DNA of 64,000 nucleotides from Azolla pinnata (Eukaryota > Streptophyta > Polypodiopsida > Salviniales > Salviniaceae), in the NCBI GenBank assembly GCA_037176905.1, contig JBBBWG010015112.1:11798-75797 (forward strand), in the 5' to 3' direction. Positions 1-11,275 of this stretch are shown piece by piece. Both the position numbers and the translations under genes were made by a program. How positions within the stretch are numbered: the first letter of the stretch is position 1; every line of letters starts with the position of its first letter. A model generated the notes under the pieces. It saw nothing but the letters and a program-made list of their open reading frames with translations, searched no databases and was not told where the DNA came from.

Positions 1-492
1 TTAAGCTGGATCACTGTCGTAGTTTACAGGGAGACTTACCCGAAAATGTCTGACAAAATTACAAATCGTACTCTGACACTTACTACGATTAGGAATCGAC
101 AAATCAAATGATGGTCTTACTACTACTATTTCCTAATCGATGTGCTTTGCGCTAATCAAGTCATATAATCATATGATCGCGGCCCCGATGTCTTGCGAAG
201 CACCATAAACGCGTCGATTTGCTTCAACGGAGAGTGTTCGTGTCGAATTGATTTCCCATAATCAGGTCCACCACTCAATCGAAGCACACAACCGAGTAGT
301 CGTCGATCGGATGACAATCGGCCCCATGATTCGAACGCATGGTCGCAGCATCAAACGACCAATGCATTCATTTCAACCGAACGATTCCAATCGAACGGAA
401 AAACCTGAAGTTGCTGAATGAACTCGTGTGATCTGTCGCTTCTGAGCCTGTCAAGCTTCTTGAAAGCTCTTGAACGAACGAACGAACTGAAA

Positions 493-516
493 TTTAGGGT
501 TTAGGGTTTAGGGTTT
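493..516 (+). repeat. Short telomere-like TTTAGGG array
   Basis: About three and a half head-to-tail copies of the plant telomere heptamer TTTAGGG lie in otherwise unique sequence. Interstitial copies (telo-boxes) are common in plant promoters and introns. Here the array lies downstream of the P450 gene. Confidence 0.8.
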
Positions 517-1003
517 TCGGCGGCGACTACAGCAAGGTGCAGGATCTTGACTGATAACTGCATGGGGAGCGGCGCCCATCCGAGCAGAGAAGCAGGAATG
601 ATCAATTAATGTTGTTGACTGGCGATAACGTAGTAGATAAGATGGTGACCGCCCAACTGATCATGATCTCTGAGTTCAATTCGATGATTTTAATCGCCGG
701 ATGGGACTAGAGCAGCAGCTGGAAACCATGGATGGATCGATCGACGGATTCGATGGGAAAAGATCGATCATTGGGACCCAGCACATTCAAAATCAATGAA
801 CGAACGAAAGATCACGACAGGGCTTACGCCTCGCCTCGCCTTTAGGGCGCATACATATTGCAGGCAGGCAAGGCAGCATTGAATTAGTTCATGCGGGGCA
901 TAGATGCCATAATACATGCCTCATTGATGATTCCGATCACTGATGAATGCGTATGCATGCGCGACGATGATCCGATCATTGGTCGCAGGCGCAGCAGCAG
1001 CGG

Positions 1004-1024
1004 TTTAGGGTTTAGGGTTTAGGG
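1004..1024 (+). repeat. Short telomere-like TTTAGGG array
   Basis: Three perfect head-to-tail TTTAGGG units, a second interstitial array about 500 bp from the first. Confidence 0.8.
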
Positions 1025-1468
1025 AATCTATCTCTACGTATATATGTATATCTATATATCTACATATATGATGATTCCATGGCGGCGGCGCAGATGAAAA
1101 GAGAGATCCCAGCGAGCGATATTCAGGCATTTCGATAGAGTAAGTAGCATATTAATATGATGACGCGGGCTAAGCATAGATGGATGAATGGATCGATGAT
1201 CTAATTAATAGGAGAACCGAAATACGTCGATGGGGATGAGTCCCGGGCGATTGATTTGATTGATTGCACTGGGATCATGCATGATGATTGATGATGATGA
1301 TGGTGGCGGTGAATCGTGATGATGATCAGAGAGGTAATCATCAAGGCACTGGATCATGCATGATCATGATGGTGATGGTCAGCGAGCGGTGAGAATCATC
1401 ACGGCACTGGATCATGCACGATGATGATGACGACGGTGAGCGAGCTAATCATGAAGGCGATGAGCGAG

Positions 1469-1874
1469 CTAATCATCAAGGCGTGGCTGCAGGCTGATGA
1501 TCTCCGCCGCCGCCGCCGCCGCCGCCGCCGGCTGCTGCTGCTGCAGCTGGCGGCGGCGGGGATGGAGGGTGACGAGCAAGCCGTGCTTCATGTAGAGGGT
1601 GATGGAGAGCTTGGGGGCGACGGTGTGGCCGGGGAGCAGGGCGATGGAGAAGTGGTAGAGGAGCGTGGAGGCGACGGCCTTCATGAGCAGGAAGGCCATG
1701 TCCTTGCCGAGGCAGGTGCGGGGCCCGGCGTTGAAGGCGGCGAACTGGAAGGGCGAGACGTGGAGCAGGCGAGGGGAATCGGCGGAAGAAGCGTCGCCAT
1801 GGGAGCTTCTGATTCCCGGCGATGGCGATGGTGATGGCGATGGTGATGGCGATGGTGATGGCGATGATGGCGAT

Positions 1875-1908
<34 letters not shown>

Positions 1909-3290
1909 GCGATGGCGATGATGGCGATGGTTCTAGCCAGCGCTCCGGGCGAAAGGATCTGCAATCGGCGCCCCAGATGCTCTGCATCCGCCCCATGGAG
2001 TAGATGTTGTAGATGAGCTTGTGGCCCTTGCGCACGCGGAGGCCGTCGGGCAAGACGTCGTCCTCCAGCACGTGCTTCACCTCCACGGGGACGGAGGGGT
2101 AGAGGCGCAGCGACTCCGACAGGGCGGCGTGGAGGTAGATCATGCGATCCAGATGCTCGCGCCTGAGCTGGAACGATGGCGATGGCGATGGCGATGGCGA
2201 TGGCGATTGTGATTGTGATGGCGATGGCGATTGTGATGGCGATGGCGATGATGGCGATGGTGATTGTGATGGTGATGGCGATGATGGCGATGGCGATGGC
2301 GATGGCGATGGCGATGGCGATGGCGATGGCGATGATGGCGATGGCGATTGTGATGGTGATGATGGCGATGGTGGCGATGGCGATTGTGATGATGGCGATG
2401 GTGGCGATGGCGATTGTGATGATGGCGATGCTGGCGATGAATCCTGCTGCTGCTGCACCGTCGTCGCATCGCCATCGCCATCGCCGAGGACTTGATGGAG
2501 CTCTTGCAGGATCCGCTGCTCCACGCGCGGATGCGTGGCGACGAGCCAGAAGAACCAGGTGAGCGCCAGCGCCGAGGTGTCGCGGCCGGCGAGCAGGAAG
2601 TTGATGGAGATGTCCTTGAGGAATCGGATGTCGATGCCGTCCGCATGATCACCATCCCGACGCTGATCGTCATCGCCATCACCACCATCATCATGCGCCG
2701 CCGCCGAATGATCGGTAGAAGCAGCTGGCGCTCGATGATGATGATGATCGTCGGCGTAGTGCATCTGCATGAAGCACGACAGAAGGTCGGCCTTGGGGAT
2801 CGATTCGTGGCCGGCGGCTGCATCGATTGTCGATGATGGTGGCGATGACGGCGACTGCAATGGTCGAGCTGCATCGATCGATGATGATGGTGGCGATGGT
2901 GGTGCTGAATATGCAGGCGGCGGCGACGACGATTGGGTTGTATCGATCGACGACGACGATGGTGAAGATGGTGATGATGATGATGATGACGATGATGGCG
3001 ATGATGGCGATTGTGGTGGTGACGGTGACGATTGGGTAGCATCGATCGATGACGGCGACGGCGATTGGGTTGCATCGATCGATGACGGCGACGGCGACGA
3101 CGATTGGGTTGTATGGATCGACGACGATTGGGTTGCATCGATCGACGACGATTGGGCCGCATCGATCGACGACGATTGGGTCGCATCGATTGACGATGAT
3201 TGGGCCGCATCGATCGACGACGATTGGGTCGCATCGATTGACGATGATTGGGCCGCATCGATCGGCAACGACGGCGATCGGGTCGCATCG

Positions 3291-3334
<44 letters not shown>

Positions 3335-4456
3335 TTGCCGCAGCTCACGGCGCCGGCTGGCGACGATGCCATCGATGAAGCGATCGATGACGCGGATCGA
3401 GGGCTCCATGGCCGACTCGGGGCCGAGCTTGAGGAGCTTGAGGAGCTTCCACCACGAGGCAGGGAGGAGGAAGCGCAGCGTGGTGCAGTCGAGCGCGGTC
3501 TCGAACGCGGACGCGAACGGGACGGCGGGGAGGCCCGGGGAGAGGCAGCGGGTGTCGGCGCCGAACGCGATCATGCAGATGGAATCGAAGGTGAAGCGGA
3601 GCATGAGGTCCTGAAGATCGACGGGGATCGGATGATGGTCTTGCACATGATCAATGGGATGAGGAGGAGGAGGATGAGGATGATCAGATGATGAGGATGA
3701 TGAGGATGATGAGGATGAAGCTAGCTGATGAAGCAGCGGAAGCAACTTCCCCGTTGCGGAGCCGACGATGGTGGAATCGGCGAAGCGGCGGCACTCGCGC
3801 GAGCGCATGCGGAGGCTCGCCGCCTTGCGCTGCGCGCGCCACAGCTCGCCGTCCGCGTTGAAGATTCCGTCCCCCAGAAGGTCCCGGAAGATTCCGGAGA
3901 ACTCGGGGCCCTTGGGGTAGTTGCCCATGTTGCGGCGCAGCACGTGCTCCACGCTCCCCGGCTCGGTGATCACGACGTAGTTCATGCCGCTGCCCCACGG
4001 CCCCCGGAACAGGAAGCTGCCGCCGTTGGCCGCGAGCAGCTCCGTGGTCCACTCGTGGAAGTCGTGCAAGTGCGCCATGAGCGCGGGCAGCATCCCGAGG
4101 ATCGGCCACTCCACGGGATTCCGGATCTTCTTCCGATTCCCAATCTCCCGATATTCCCGATTCTCCCGATTCTCCCGATTCTCCCGATTGTGATTGTGAT
4201 TGTGATTGTGATTCTCGGCTGGCGCCCGTTTCGCACTCGCCGATCCCATCGGCCGCCGCCGCCACCGGCCGATCGCGCCCGCCATGTATTCTGCCGCCGC
4301 TCCTGCCCTCAATGCTATCGCTATGACCGCGATCACCGCTGCCCCCCATGCTATGCTGGACATTGCATTCATCATCCCCCCGCGAGCGTTGTAGTACTTA
4401 CCGCTGCCCATCATCATCATCATCATCGTCGTCCTCGTCGTCGTCGAGCTGCTCAT
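1469..4456 (-). CDS. CYP86-type cytochrome P450 with large low-complexity insertions
   Basis: Single-exon gene for a 995-residue P450, almost twice the usual 500-560. A hydrophobic anchor lies near residues 33-50. The I helix reads AGRDTS (622-627), the K helix ExxR is ESLR (780-783), then PERW (836-839) and the haem loop FNAGPRTCLG (907-916, ligand Cys914). These and the early LLGDGIFNADGELW segment are typical of the CYP86 clan, closest by eye to CYP86B. Known members omega-hydroxylate fatty acids for cutin and suberin at the endoplasmic reticulum; that role is inferred here. The extra length lies in Ser-rich blocks: a poly-Ser run near 247-256; about 374-545 with repeated SSSIDATQ/SSSIDAAQ; 670-760; and 842-880, the last two almost pure Ser-Pro. 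These blocks sit between core motifs, probably in surface loops. The start is the first in-frame ATG, about 100 bp below a TATA-like box. All core motifs are intact and the frame is open throughout. It may be functional, or the insertions may be an assembly or annotation oddity. Confidence 0.85.
1820..1933. repeat. GATGGC hexanucleotide array inside the P450 exon
   Basis: Tandem GATGGC/GATGGT hexamers with occasional 3-bp slips. Read on the minus strand they encode the Ser-Pro run between PERW and the haem-binding loop. Slips stay in multiples of three, so the frame is kept. Confidence 0.9.
2173..2440. repeat. Second GATGGC/GATTGT hexamer array inside the P450 exon
   Basis: About 270 bp of GATGGC, GATTGT and GATGGT hexamers encode a Ser-Pro-Gln run of about 90 residues between the I/J helices and the K helix of the P450. 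Confidence 0.9.
3025..3290. repeat. 24-bp coding tandem repeat in the P450 exon
   Basis: About eight to ten tandem 24-bp units, each holding GATTGGGTCGCATCGAT or a close variant. On the minus strand each encodes the octapeptide SSSIDATQ or SSSIDAAQ. The array lies just before the I helix and is followed by a (CGA)n run that gives poly-Ser. Confidence 0.9.
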
Positions 4457-6200
4457 TATATTCCTTGCAGGGATGTGATGCTATTTCGTTGGGCGCTGCT
4501 TGATTCACCCGATCCCCGATCCCCGATCTCTCACTCGCGCAGCTGCCCTGATGTATATACAGCTCTCATATCAAATGGGGATTTGCTCACTCGCTCACTC
4601 CCTGCAGCTATTCATCAATCAGTACAAATTTATACATACCCTATTCCAATGAGAAAAACTACAGAAAGGCTTTCCAACAATGGATTTCATCAGTGCCCAT
4701 CAAGCACAGCAGCTAGCTTGCTGCTCATGATCTTTGCATCCTGCAAGATCTATATAGCTTCAAAGTCCTCAAAAAATCAGAAACCCATATAGATGCTGCT
4801 AAAGGTGGGAGATCTAGATTGGCGAGAGACTTCCAAACAGCTACAAATGTCTGTCTGTGGTCAGATGCATACATGTGCGTATATATATAGAGATATATAC
4901 AATGCAATGTTCTTTACTGTTTTGTGCATGATTTAGCAGCAGCCCAACTTGGTTGGTTGGCTCGGCCTTTACACCTCCTACCAGACCTTCCACCTTATCT
5001 AGGAGCTTGGCCCACCATGGCTGAAATTTCTCTGCATTTCCTGCAAGTCAAAGATATCAGTGGGGCGATGCTGCTTCTAAATTAGCCTCGGATTTCCATC
5101 TAATCACTGCAACTGCCCACTGTTAATTAATCAAGCCCACCATAAAGAATCCCAATGTATGCAATGCCTATGATTCCAAGAAAACACCCTTCTCCCTAAT
5201 CGCTCTTAACACAGGAAAAACCAAGAGATTTTTTGGTAGCACTTTGAGCTGCCCCCCAGAAAAAGCATTTTGAAAGCATTTGCTGTGTTTGGTGGGTGAT
5301 GATCTGACTCTTCAACTGTACCACTGCGTGTGACTCTTCTGCAGTGATGACCGTCATCCTCGCCGGAAGGCTGCCAGCATCGCCCGAAATCGTTCACGAT
5401 CAATCAGAGCAGCTTTCTAACCAAACTTCTGCAGTCATTAACGTGATTGATCAGTATATAGCAACAAAGGCTGCTGCGCTGTTCATCATACCCAAGCAAA
5501 GATATTTAGGGGCAATGAAACTCAGCTCTCCCATGATTTGCAGCAGTTATGATACAACTACCAGCATAATGCAAGTTGTGTTGTTGGGGTTTGTCCTTAT
5601 CAATACCACAATCAATCTGTATGATTTCGTGTTAACTATAACACAATCAGAAGAATCGCACTGTTGACGGAAGCGTGGGCTTTACGCTTCTCGTTTCAAT
5701 TGCTACCCATGATATGCTGCTGCCCCTGCATTCCACTTTGGGCGCCAAGAATATCTCCCATCATCAAGAATATCGACAGAACCACCAACCATGTACAAAT
5801 CAAATGAATGCTCCATTGGACAAATGCATACCATTTTTCTCTCGATTTCGTCCTCACAGGACCATACGAGGAGCACCGACGCTTGCAAAGCAGTGGGCGC
5901 CTTCAAGATTCATACCAGATCAAGCATATACATAGCTGAACTAGTAATCACACTTTCCTATTGATACAACCTATATATATCATACATCGCTTATCATCAA
6001 TAAAGTCTGGAAAAAAGAGGCAACAAAATGGGTCCTCTTTTGACATTCAAGAATTATTCATGGATCGATCGACCGTCTCAGTGTACCTACATAACCATAT
6101 TCACATGTTGGCCTGCTCCCATCCACAAGCTTCGAATTATTGGTGATGAAGATGATTTAGCATGGCACTCTAAAACATGTAATATCATAGCTTCCTCCAT

Positions 6201-6233
<33 letters not shown>

Positions 6234-6559
6234 TATTGGCAGCATAATTTGTAGCGCTCGATAGAGAGAGCGCGGTAATGTACGTCAAAAATGGCTTAAG
6301 AATGGGTGGGCTACTTAGACCTGTTTGTGCTGGGTGGACCATAGCCAGCACCTTTTGCCTTTGTTACTCCACAATTTGGAGCTCAATAGTAACCTTATTG
6401 TATGTCAAATATAGGGATGATAATGTAGAATCATGTACGCGCTGCTGTGCTGTCCATGGGGGGCTTCAATCCAAATCCACATATTGCCGACGGAACTCCT
6501 GCAACAACAAGAGCACATATTAATCATCGAAACCGAATCCCTTAACAGTTGCTTCTAAC
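4457..6559. other. Intergenic region between the P450 and Ser-rich protein genes
   Basis: About 2.1 kb, AT-richer than its neighbours. It holds the P450 promoter at its left end and a (CATA)n/(TA)n microsatellite near 6201-6236. Short open frames on both strands have no recognisable content. The right end should carry the 3' untranslated region of the Ser-rich gene. Confidence 0.5.
4546..4562 (-). promoter_or_regulatory. TATA-like box upstream of the P450 gene
   Basis: On the minus strand the sequence reads CTGTATATACATC, about 95-100 bp upstream of the chosen ATG at 4456. Position and sequence fit a core promoter. Confidence 0.45.
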
Positions 6560-8834
6560 TCAGCTAGACAGACTCTTTGTCATCACAGTATATGGATTAC
6601 TACTGCCATGATCTGCAAGCACCTTTGAAGGTGCAGGGGATGATGGATGCATCATGGAGACATTCCATCTCTCATCATAATTGGGTGCAGTTAAAGGTAG
6701 ATTGCCCACCATTGAACCATGGGCATCATCTATCATTTCTATTCCTAATGTTGAGTGGCAGATAGGCTCTTCTAGTAGATGCTTGACTCTCTCACATGAA
6801 GACTTGCAATGTGCAAAAAACAACAAAAACAGAGAGAGAGGTTTATTCAGTTCACTTCATTTCACTTCACTTCCATCACCATCGTCAACACTCGTACTGG
6901 CTTACCTCTGAGAATCTAAGGTGCCCTGGACGAACATGGCTACCTCTCACCATAGCTTCCCATGAGCTTTTAGCAGAAGCAGAAGCAGAAGCAGAAGCAG
7001 CAGCACTTGAACCAATTGGGCTGGCCTCGGCCTCCTCCTCCTCTTCCTCCTTCATCTCCTCACCGAGCTTCTTTCTGCCATTACTGCAGCTGTTTCTTCG
7101 CTTCACATTCGCAGATCGCACGACTGTCTCCTGATGCTTGTAAGACGAGCTCGACAGAGCTTTCTTTAACCAAGAGCCACCGGCAGGCAGGGGAGGAACA
7201 GGTGGCAATGGCACAACATTAGCAGCAGCGCCTGTCAGGTTTGAGCTGACCCGCTTCGATGATGACGAAGAAGAAGAAGCATATGATGGTGATTTGGTTG
7301 CTGATAAGCCATTCTCCATAGGATTTGCTGGCTTCGATGCACCTTTCTTCTTCGAGTTCACCATTAAAGCTTCAGGATAGCCTGAAATGCCAAGAGGCCA
7401 TCCCACATCTGCAACATTCAGCGCCATGTACAAGATCTTATCCTTGTCGACATTCGAGTTCATGAACATCTTCTGCTGTGGTCCACTCATCACCTTCAAT
7501 CTGTTCTTCTGGCACTTCGCAGGAAACACGGGGACGGAAACAGAGCTTCCAATACCCAGTACGCTCTGTAACTTCTGCACAGAAGAAGAAGAATCACACA
7601 AAGCGTTCTTCATGCTCACTGATGGTAGTACAGATGAATTCGGAAGTCTTGAGAACGCCCTGCTCCTATACTCATCAGCTCTAGTTTCTTCAACCTTCCG
7701 TGTAAACTGTCTGCTAGGTCCCATGGGACCTCGCATCTGCTCTCCTGATAAAAACCTCCTTGCACCTGCATTCATGGTGTTCTCCTTCACCTTCACAGCA
7801 GCTGCTGCACTAGCAGTGTCCATGGTAGCATCAGAAGGTTTCTGCGCATGGATTGATCCACCTTGTATTGTCTTGTTTACTGCTAACTCTTCCATGTCTA
7901 ACCGCAACGCTTTCCCTATTCTCTGGCTGAGCTTCGATTGAAGCTTAGAATTAGAGATCCTCCTCACAAACTCACGGTTGCTATGGTAGTGGCTCGGAGA
8001 TTGGCCTGCAGAATAGCTCTTCAGGTATGGATTTCTCCTCGTGTAGCTGCTGTCGCTCAGGGAGCTGCGAGGAGTTTGGAACGGAGACGCAGTAGCATCG
8101 GCAAAATCCTCTTCCGCAGAACTTAACACAGAGGAAGAAGTGTTGCGGCCAGGAGTAGAGCTCTGAGACATGGATCCATTAAACCTGTTGGGCGCGTCAT
8201 GAAACAGCTCATCCTGGAGCTCATGATCTCCTCCGACCGAGTTCGAATGGAACTGACGGGATGATGAAGATCGCGACGATTTTGAGCTAAACCTTCTCGA
8301 ATTGCCACTGTTATCGGGGCTTGCTGGAACAGGGCTGGCTACAGCTGATCCACCATTCGTTGCGGATGAAGTTGAAGAGATGATTTCTCTGTTCTGCGTG
8401 CTGCTAGATCGAGCATCTTCGTAGTTGGAGCTCATGGAGCTTTCCCTGAGAACTGGGCTGGCTCCATTCAAGTTTGGTGTGCTCACCAAGCTCTTAGCTA
8501 TGGAGTCTGAGGAAATGCTTGCAGGAATTACCGTCGTTGAAGGAGTGGGATTGTTGAGAGGTGGTCTCATCAGAACACTGGTGTCATTTTCTAGGGTTTT
8601 CGAGGGCGAAGGTAATAGGCCTAGGTCAGGAGAGGCTGCAATCTCCGACCTGTTCTTCTGCAAATCAGGATTCATGGTGATAAGATCCTTCTGCATACCT
8701 TGATCGATGGAGCTTGGGAGTGGATCAGGCCTAACAGAAGAAGAAGAAGCAGAAGAAGAAGCAGAAGAAGAAGCTATGGACAGCTGATCTCTCTGTCGCT
8801 CTTCAGCAATTGCTGATGGCTTCACCTCCGGCAT
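6560..8834 (-). CDS. Ser-rich plant protein of unknown function (two exons)
   Basis: Exons 8834..6906 and 6802..6560, joined by a 103-bp intron (donor GAG|GTAAGC, acceptor TTGCAAG|TCT, phase 0), give 723 residues. The ATG at 8834 lies 9 bases after a strong acceptor (TTCTTGGCAG), so an upstream noncoding exon is likely. I do not recognise the family. The N-terminal 280 residues are Ser/Asn-rich and look disordered. More structured stretches are SQRIGKALRLDMEELAV (near 300), KMFMNSNVDKDKILYMALN followed by VADVGWPLG (near 455-485), a WLKKALSS motif near 550 and an acidic run near 590. The last exon reads SSCERVKHLLEEPICHS and onward, giving a compact C-terminal end. It lies 350 bp downstream of the DUF688 gene on the same strand; they look like separate genes. 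Confidence is high for a real gene, low for any function. Confidence 0.7.
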
Positions 8835-8843
8835 AGCTGGAGC

Positions 8844-9186
8844 CTGCCAAGAATAAAAAAGAAACAAGAAGCAAAGACGGAGAAAAATCAGTTCTTGATC
8901 TCAAGCAATGCTCTGCTTCCAACTCCGATCCCTAAAACCCTAAACAATTCTACAGAGCTTTCGAGGTCCTAGCCATGGCACCCATCTTGAAATACTCTAG
9001 AAACCATCTGGTCTTCATCAGAAGATTCATTGCAACAGACAGGATTCATCATCAGGGATTCAACCACAGACACGAAAAAACAGAAGTTCTCCTAGCATCA
9101 TCATCTATAATGCCTAAGCATGTACACAGTTCTCATCCTTCCTGTCGATTCCTAGAGAAGAAGCAGTGAATTGGGAGCTTTACAAT
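8844..9186 (-). other. Short spacer with probable 5' UTR intron of the Ser-rich gene
   Basis: On the minus strand this 343-bp gap ends in TTTTTTATTCTTGGCAG, a good 3' splice site nine bases before the ATG of the next gene. The 5' leader and promoter must therefore lie here, directly after the stop of the DUF688 gene. A nine-codon upstream open frame (ATGGCTAGG...) starts at 8975. Confidence 0.5.
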
Positions 9187-10938
9187 CTAGCTACAGAATC
9201 CACGAAAGCTTACATTCTCTTCTCCATCGCGTTTCGCATGAGCTTGAGCTGAGCTTCTGACACAGCTATGGCTATGGAGAAACACCGACAGCGATGCGCT
9301 AACTGTGCTGGCCGCAGGAATGAGGACTTTGTTTTTCGCTTGAGCCAAAGCTCGAGCTGATGCTGCTGCGGCTTTCCTGCACGCCTCGTCTACTGCGCAT
9401 TTGATCCTCCGCAGAGATCGAACATCCATCAGCGACCCACAGGTGTGATCGATGCTCTCGTGGTTCCTTCCTCTGGTCCAGATTCCCTTACCTCTTCTGT
9501 CAGCTTCCATGGCGTTCTCTGGACGGAGTGCTTCGACAGATGCTGCAGGTTTGGCCATGGCTTCCATGCTTGGAGCAGAATCCCTTCTGGCGATGATACT
9601 CTTCTCAGAATCTTCGACATTTATGTCATTGATTCTGGGCTTGACTCGTATTGCATCACCTGCATTGCCCTGCTGATAGCTTTCTGAGCTTCCATCGTTC
9701 TCATCACGGGCGATCACACCAGGAATGGATGCATCTGAAGGAAGATTGTTAGCCATGGCAGACCCTGCTCTGCGGATTGCTCCCACCTCGGCAATGACAG
9801 GAGTGGAATCATCACCAACAGGATTAATCTGGTCTGCTGTGGAGATGGATTCCTGCTCTTTCAGGATGATTCCCAGCACAGATTCTGGCTCCACAACCTC
9901 AGGAGATGGTGAAGCATCCCCATGGCGGAGGAGAGGTTTGCTTACACAGCTCTGATCCTGCTCTCCCTGAATCTCTACCTCGCCAGGTTCATTGGATTCT
10001 AGCGATTTAGGGTTAGGGTTAGCATTCGATGCCTCGGCATCGGAGGTCACCTCGAGGTCGGGCTCGGCTAGTTTCCGCCGCTCCAGCAGAATCCGGCGGA
10101 AACTGGAATCTGTGGTGGGATCGAAGGCGCACAAACCTGACGACTGGATTCGATCGCGGTGCGTGCTGTTGGGAGGAAGATGAGAAGACGGAGACGGAGA
10201 TGGAGATGGAGATTTGATGATGGAGCGAGGCGGGGGAGCAGAGTGCATTCGACGGAGAGGCAGAGGCGGAGGCGGAGGCGGAGGCGGGGCTGGAAGAGGA
10301 GGCTTGATCCGAGGTGAGCTATGGAGATCTTGAAGCTTCTGATCTGATGAGCTATGGAGATCTTGAAGCTTCTGATCTGATGAGCTATGGAGATCCGGAG
10401 CTGAAGGAAGCAGAGATGGATTCTGATCTGACAGAGAAGCAGCGGCAGCAGCAGCAGAAGGAGAAGGAGAAGAAGCGGATGGCGATGGAGATGGAGCTTC
10501 TGCTCGGCCCAGAAGCTTCGGCTGCCCTGGAGTTCTCTCCCACTGGAAAGGAACAGATCCAGGGATCCGCAGAGGTTCTCTGCTCAGCTCCGCACTGAGC
10601 TTCCATGGCTTCTTGCCCGACGCCTTCCGATGATCATCTCCTTCGCTCCTGTACCTGCGCACAGACAGGAGCGGTATGCTGTAGTCAAGCTGCTCGGCTT
10701 CTGCGCCCTGAGGCTTCGCCATATCCGCAGGAGCTGCAGAAGAGCTGGGTGCACAATCGAGCATCTCCTTCTCCGTCTTCTCCTTCGGCTTCTGCTGCTT
10801 CTGCTTCCTCTTCTTCTTCTTCTGCTGCTGCTGCTGCTGCGTGGGAGGGCTCTTCTGCATCGTGGGAGGAGAAGCAGGGCGATGGTGAGGAGCAGAAGAG
10901 GGGAGGAGCTTGGGTTCCATAGCTGTGGCAGCAGCCAT
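9187..10938 (-). CDS. DUF688-family protein
   Basis: Single-exon gene for 583 residues. The family signature is PGSVPFQWERTPGQPK at 126-141, matching the PFxWExxPGxPK core of plant DUF688 proteins, whose biochemical role is unknown. The rest is largely disordered: a Gln/Lys-rich stretch (34-57), Pro-rich segments, and an 11-residue tandem repeat (SDQKLQDLHSS) encoded by a 33-bp duplication. The C-terminal 80 residues are more ordered, with an Ala-rich amphipathic segment (KCAVDEACRKAAAASARALA), and end SFRGFCS. I chose the ATG at 10938 because the open frame above it is only translated CTT/GAA microsatellite; MEPK at 10920 is a second candidate. It is the first of two minus-strand genes 350 bp apart. 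Confidence 0.75.
   Translation of the reverse strand: MAAATAMEPKLLPSSAPHHRPASPPTMQKSPPTQQQQQQKKKKRKQKQQKPKEKTEKEMLDCAPSSSAAPADMAKPQGAEAEQLDYSIPLLSVRRYRSEGDDHRKASGKKPWKLSAELSREPLRIPGSVPFQWERTPGQPKLLGRAEAPSPSPSASSPSPSAAAAAASLSDQNPSLLPSAPDLHSSSDQKLQDLHSSSDQKLQDLHSSPRIKPPLPAPPPPPPPPLPLRRMHSAPPPRSIIKSPSPSPSPSSHLPPNSTHRDRIQSSGLCAFDPTTDSSFRRILLERRKLAEPDLEVTSDAEASNANPNPKSLESNEPGEVEIQGEQDQSCVSKPLLRHGDASPSPEVVEPESVLGIILKEQESISTADQINPVGDDSTPVIAEVGAIRRAGSAMANNLPSDASIPGVIARDENDGSSESYQQGNAGDAIRVKPRINDINVEDSEKSIIARRDSAPSMEAMAKPAASVEALRPENAMEADRRGKGIWTRGRNHESIDHTCGSLMDVRSLRRIKCAVDEACRKAAAASARALAQAKNKVLIPAASTVSASLSVFLHSHSCVRSSAQAHAKRDGEENVSFRGFCS
10310..10395. repeat. 33-bp tandem duplication inside the DUF688 gene
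   Basis: Two full copies and one partial copy of a 33-bp unit starting GAGCTATGGAGATCTTGAAG. It keeps frame and encodes the repeated DLHSSSDQKLQ segment of the protein. Confidence 0.85.
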
Positions 10939-10969
10939 GGAGGAGGAGGCGCATGAAGGCCGTTCGGAA

Positions 10970-11275
10970 CAGAAGAAGAAGAAGAAGAAGAAGGAGAAGA
11001 AGAAGACGCAGAAAGAAAGGAAAGAAAGAGGATATGGCAGAGCAAGCTTCTTCTTCTTCTTCTTCTTCTTCTTCTTCTGCTTCTTCTTTTTCTTCTTCTT
11101 GCTTCTTCTGCTTCTGCTTCTTGCTTCTTCTGCTTCTTCTGCTTCTGCTTCTTGCTTCTTCTGCTTCTTCTGCTTCTTCTGCTTCTTCTGCTTCTGCTTC
11201 TTGCTTCTTCTGCTTCTTCTTCTTGCTTCTTCTGCTTCTGCTTCTGCTTCTTCTGCTTCTTCTGCTTCAGAATCT
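10970..11275. repeat. AGA/CTT trinucleotide-derived microsatellite, 5' leader of the DUF688 gene
   Basis: An (AGA)n block near 10974-11015 is followed by about 230 bp of CTTCTT/CTTCTG repeats. Both sit just upstream of the DUF688 ATG, so they are probably promoter or 5' UTR. The purine/pyrimidine strand asymmetry flips between the two blocks, so single strands could pair as a hairpin. Confidence 0.8.

Larger units (their letters stand above)
1..1468. other. Intergenic region 3' of the P450 gene
   Basis: No supportable gene is seen. The stretch is rich in GATGAT/GATCGAT simple sequence and holds two short telomere-like arrays, listed separately. It presumably contains the 3' untranslated region and polyadenylation signals of the P450 gene, which ends at 1469 on the minus strand. 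Confidence 0.6.

Noticed and set aside
1421-3691. Long open frames on the plus strand and in other minus frames across the P450 gene
   Set aside because: They are translations of the GATGGC and CGACGATTGGGT repeats (Asp-Gly, Met-Ala and Arg runs) antisense to, or out of frame with, the P450.
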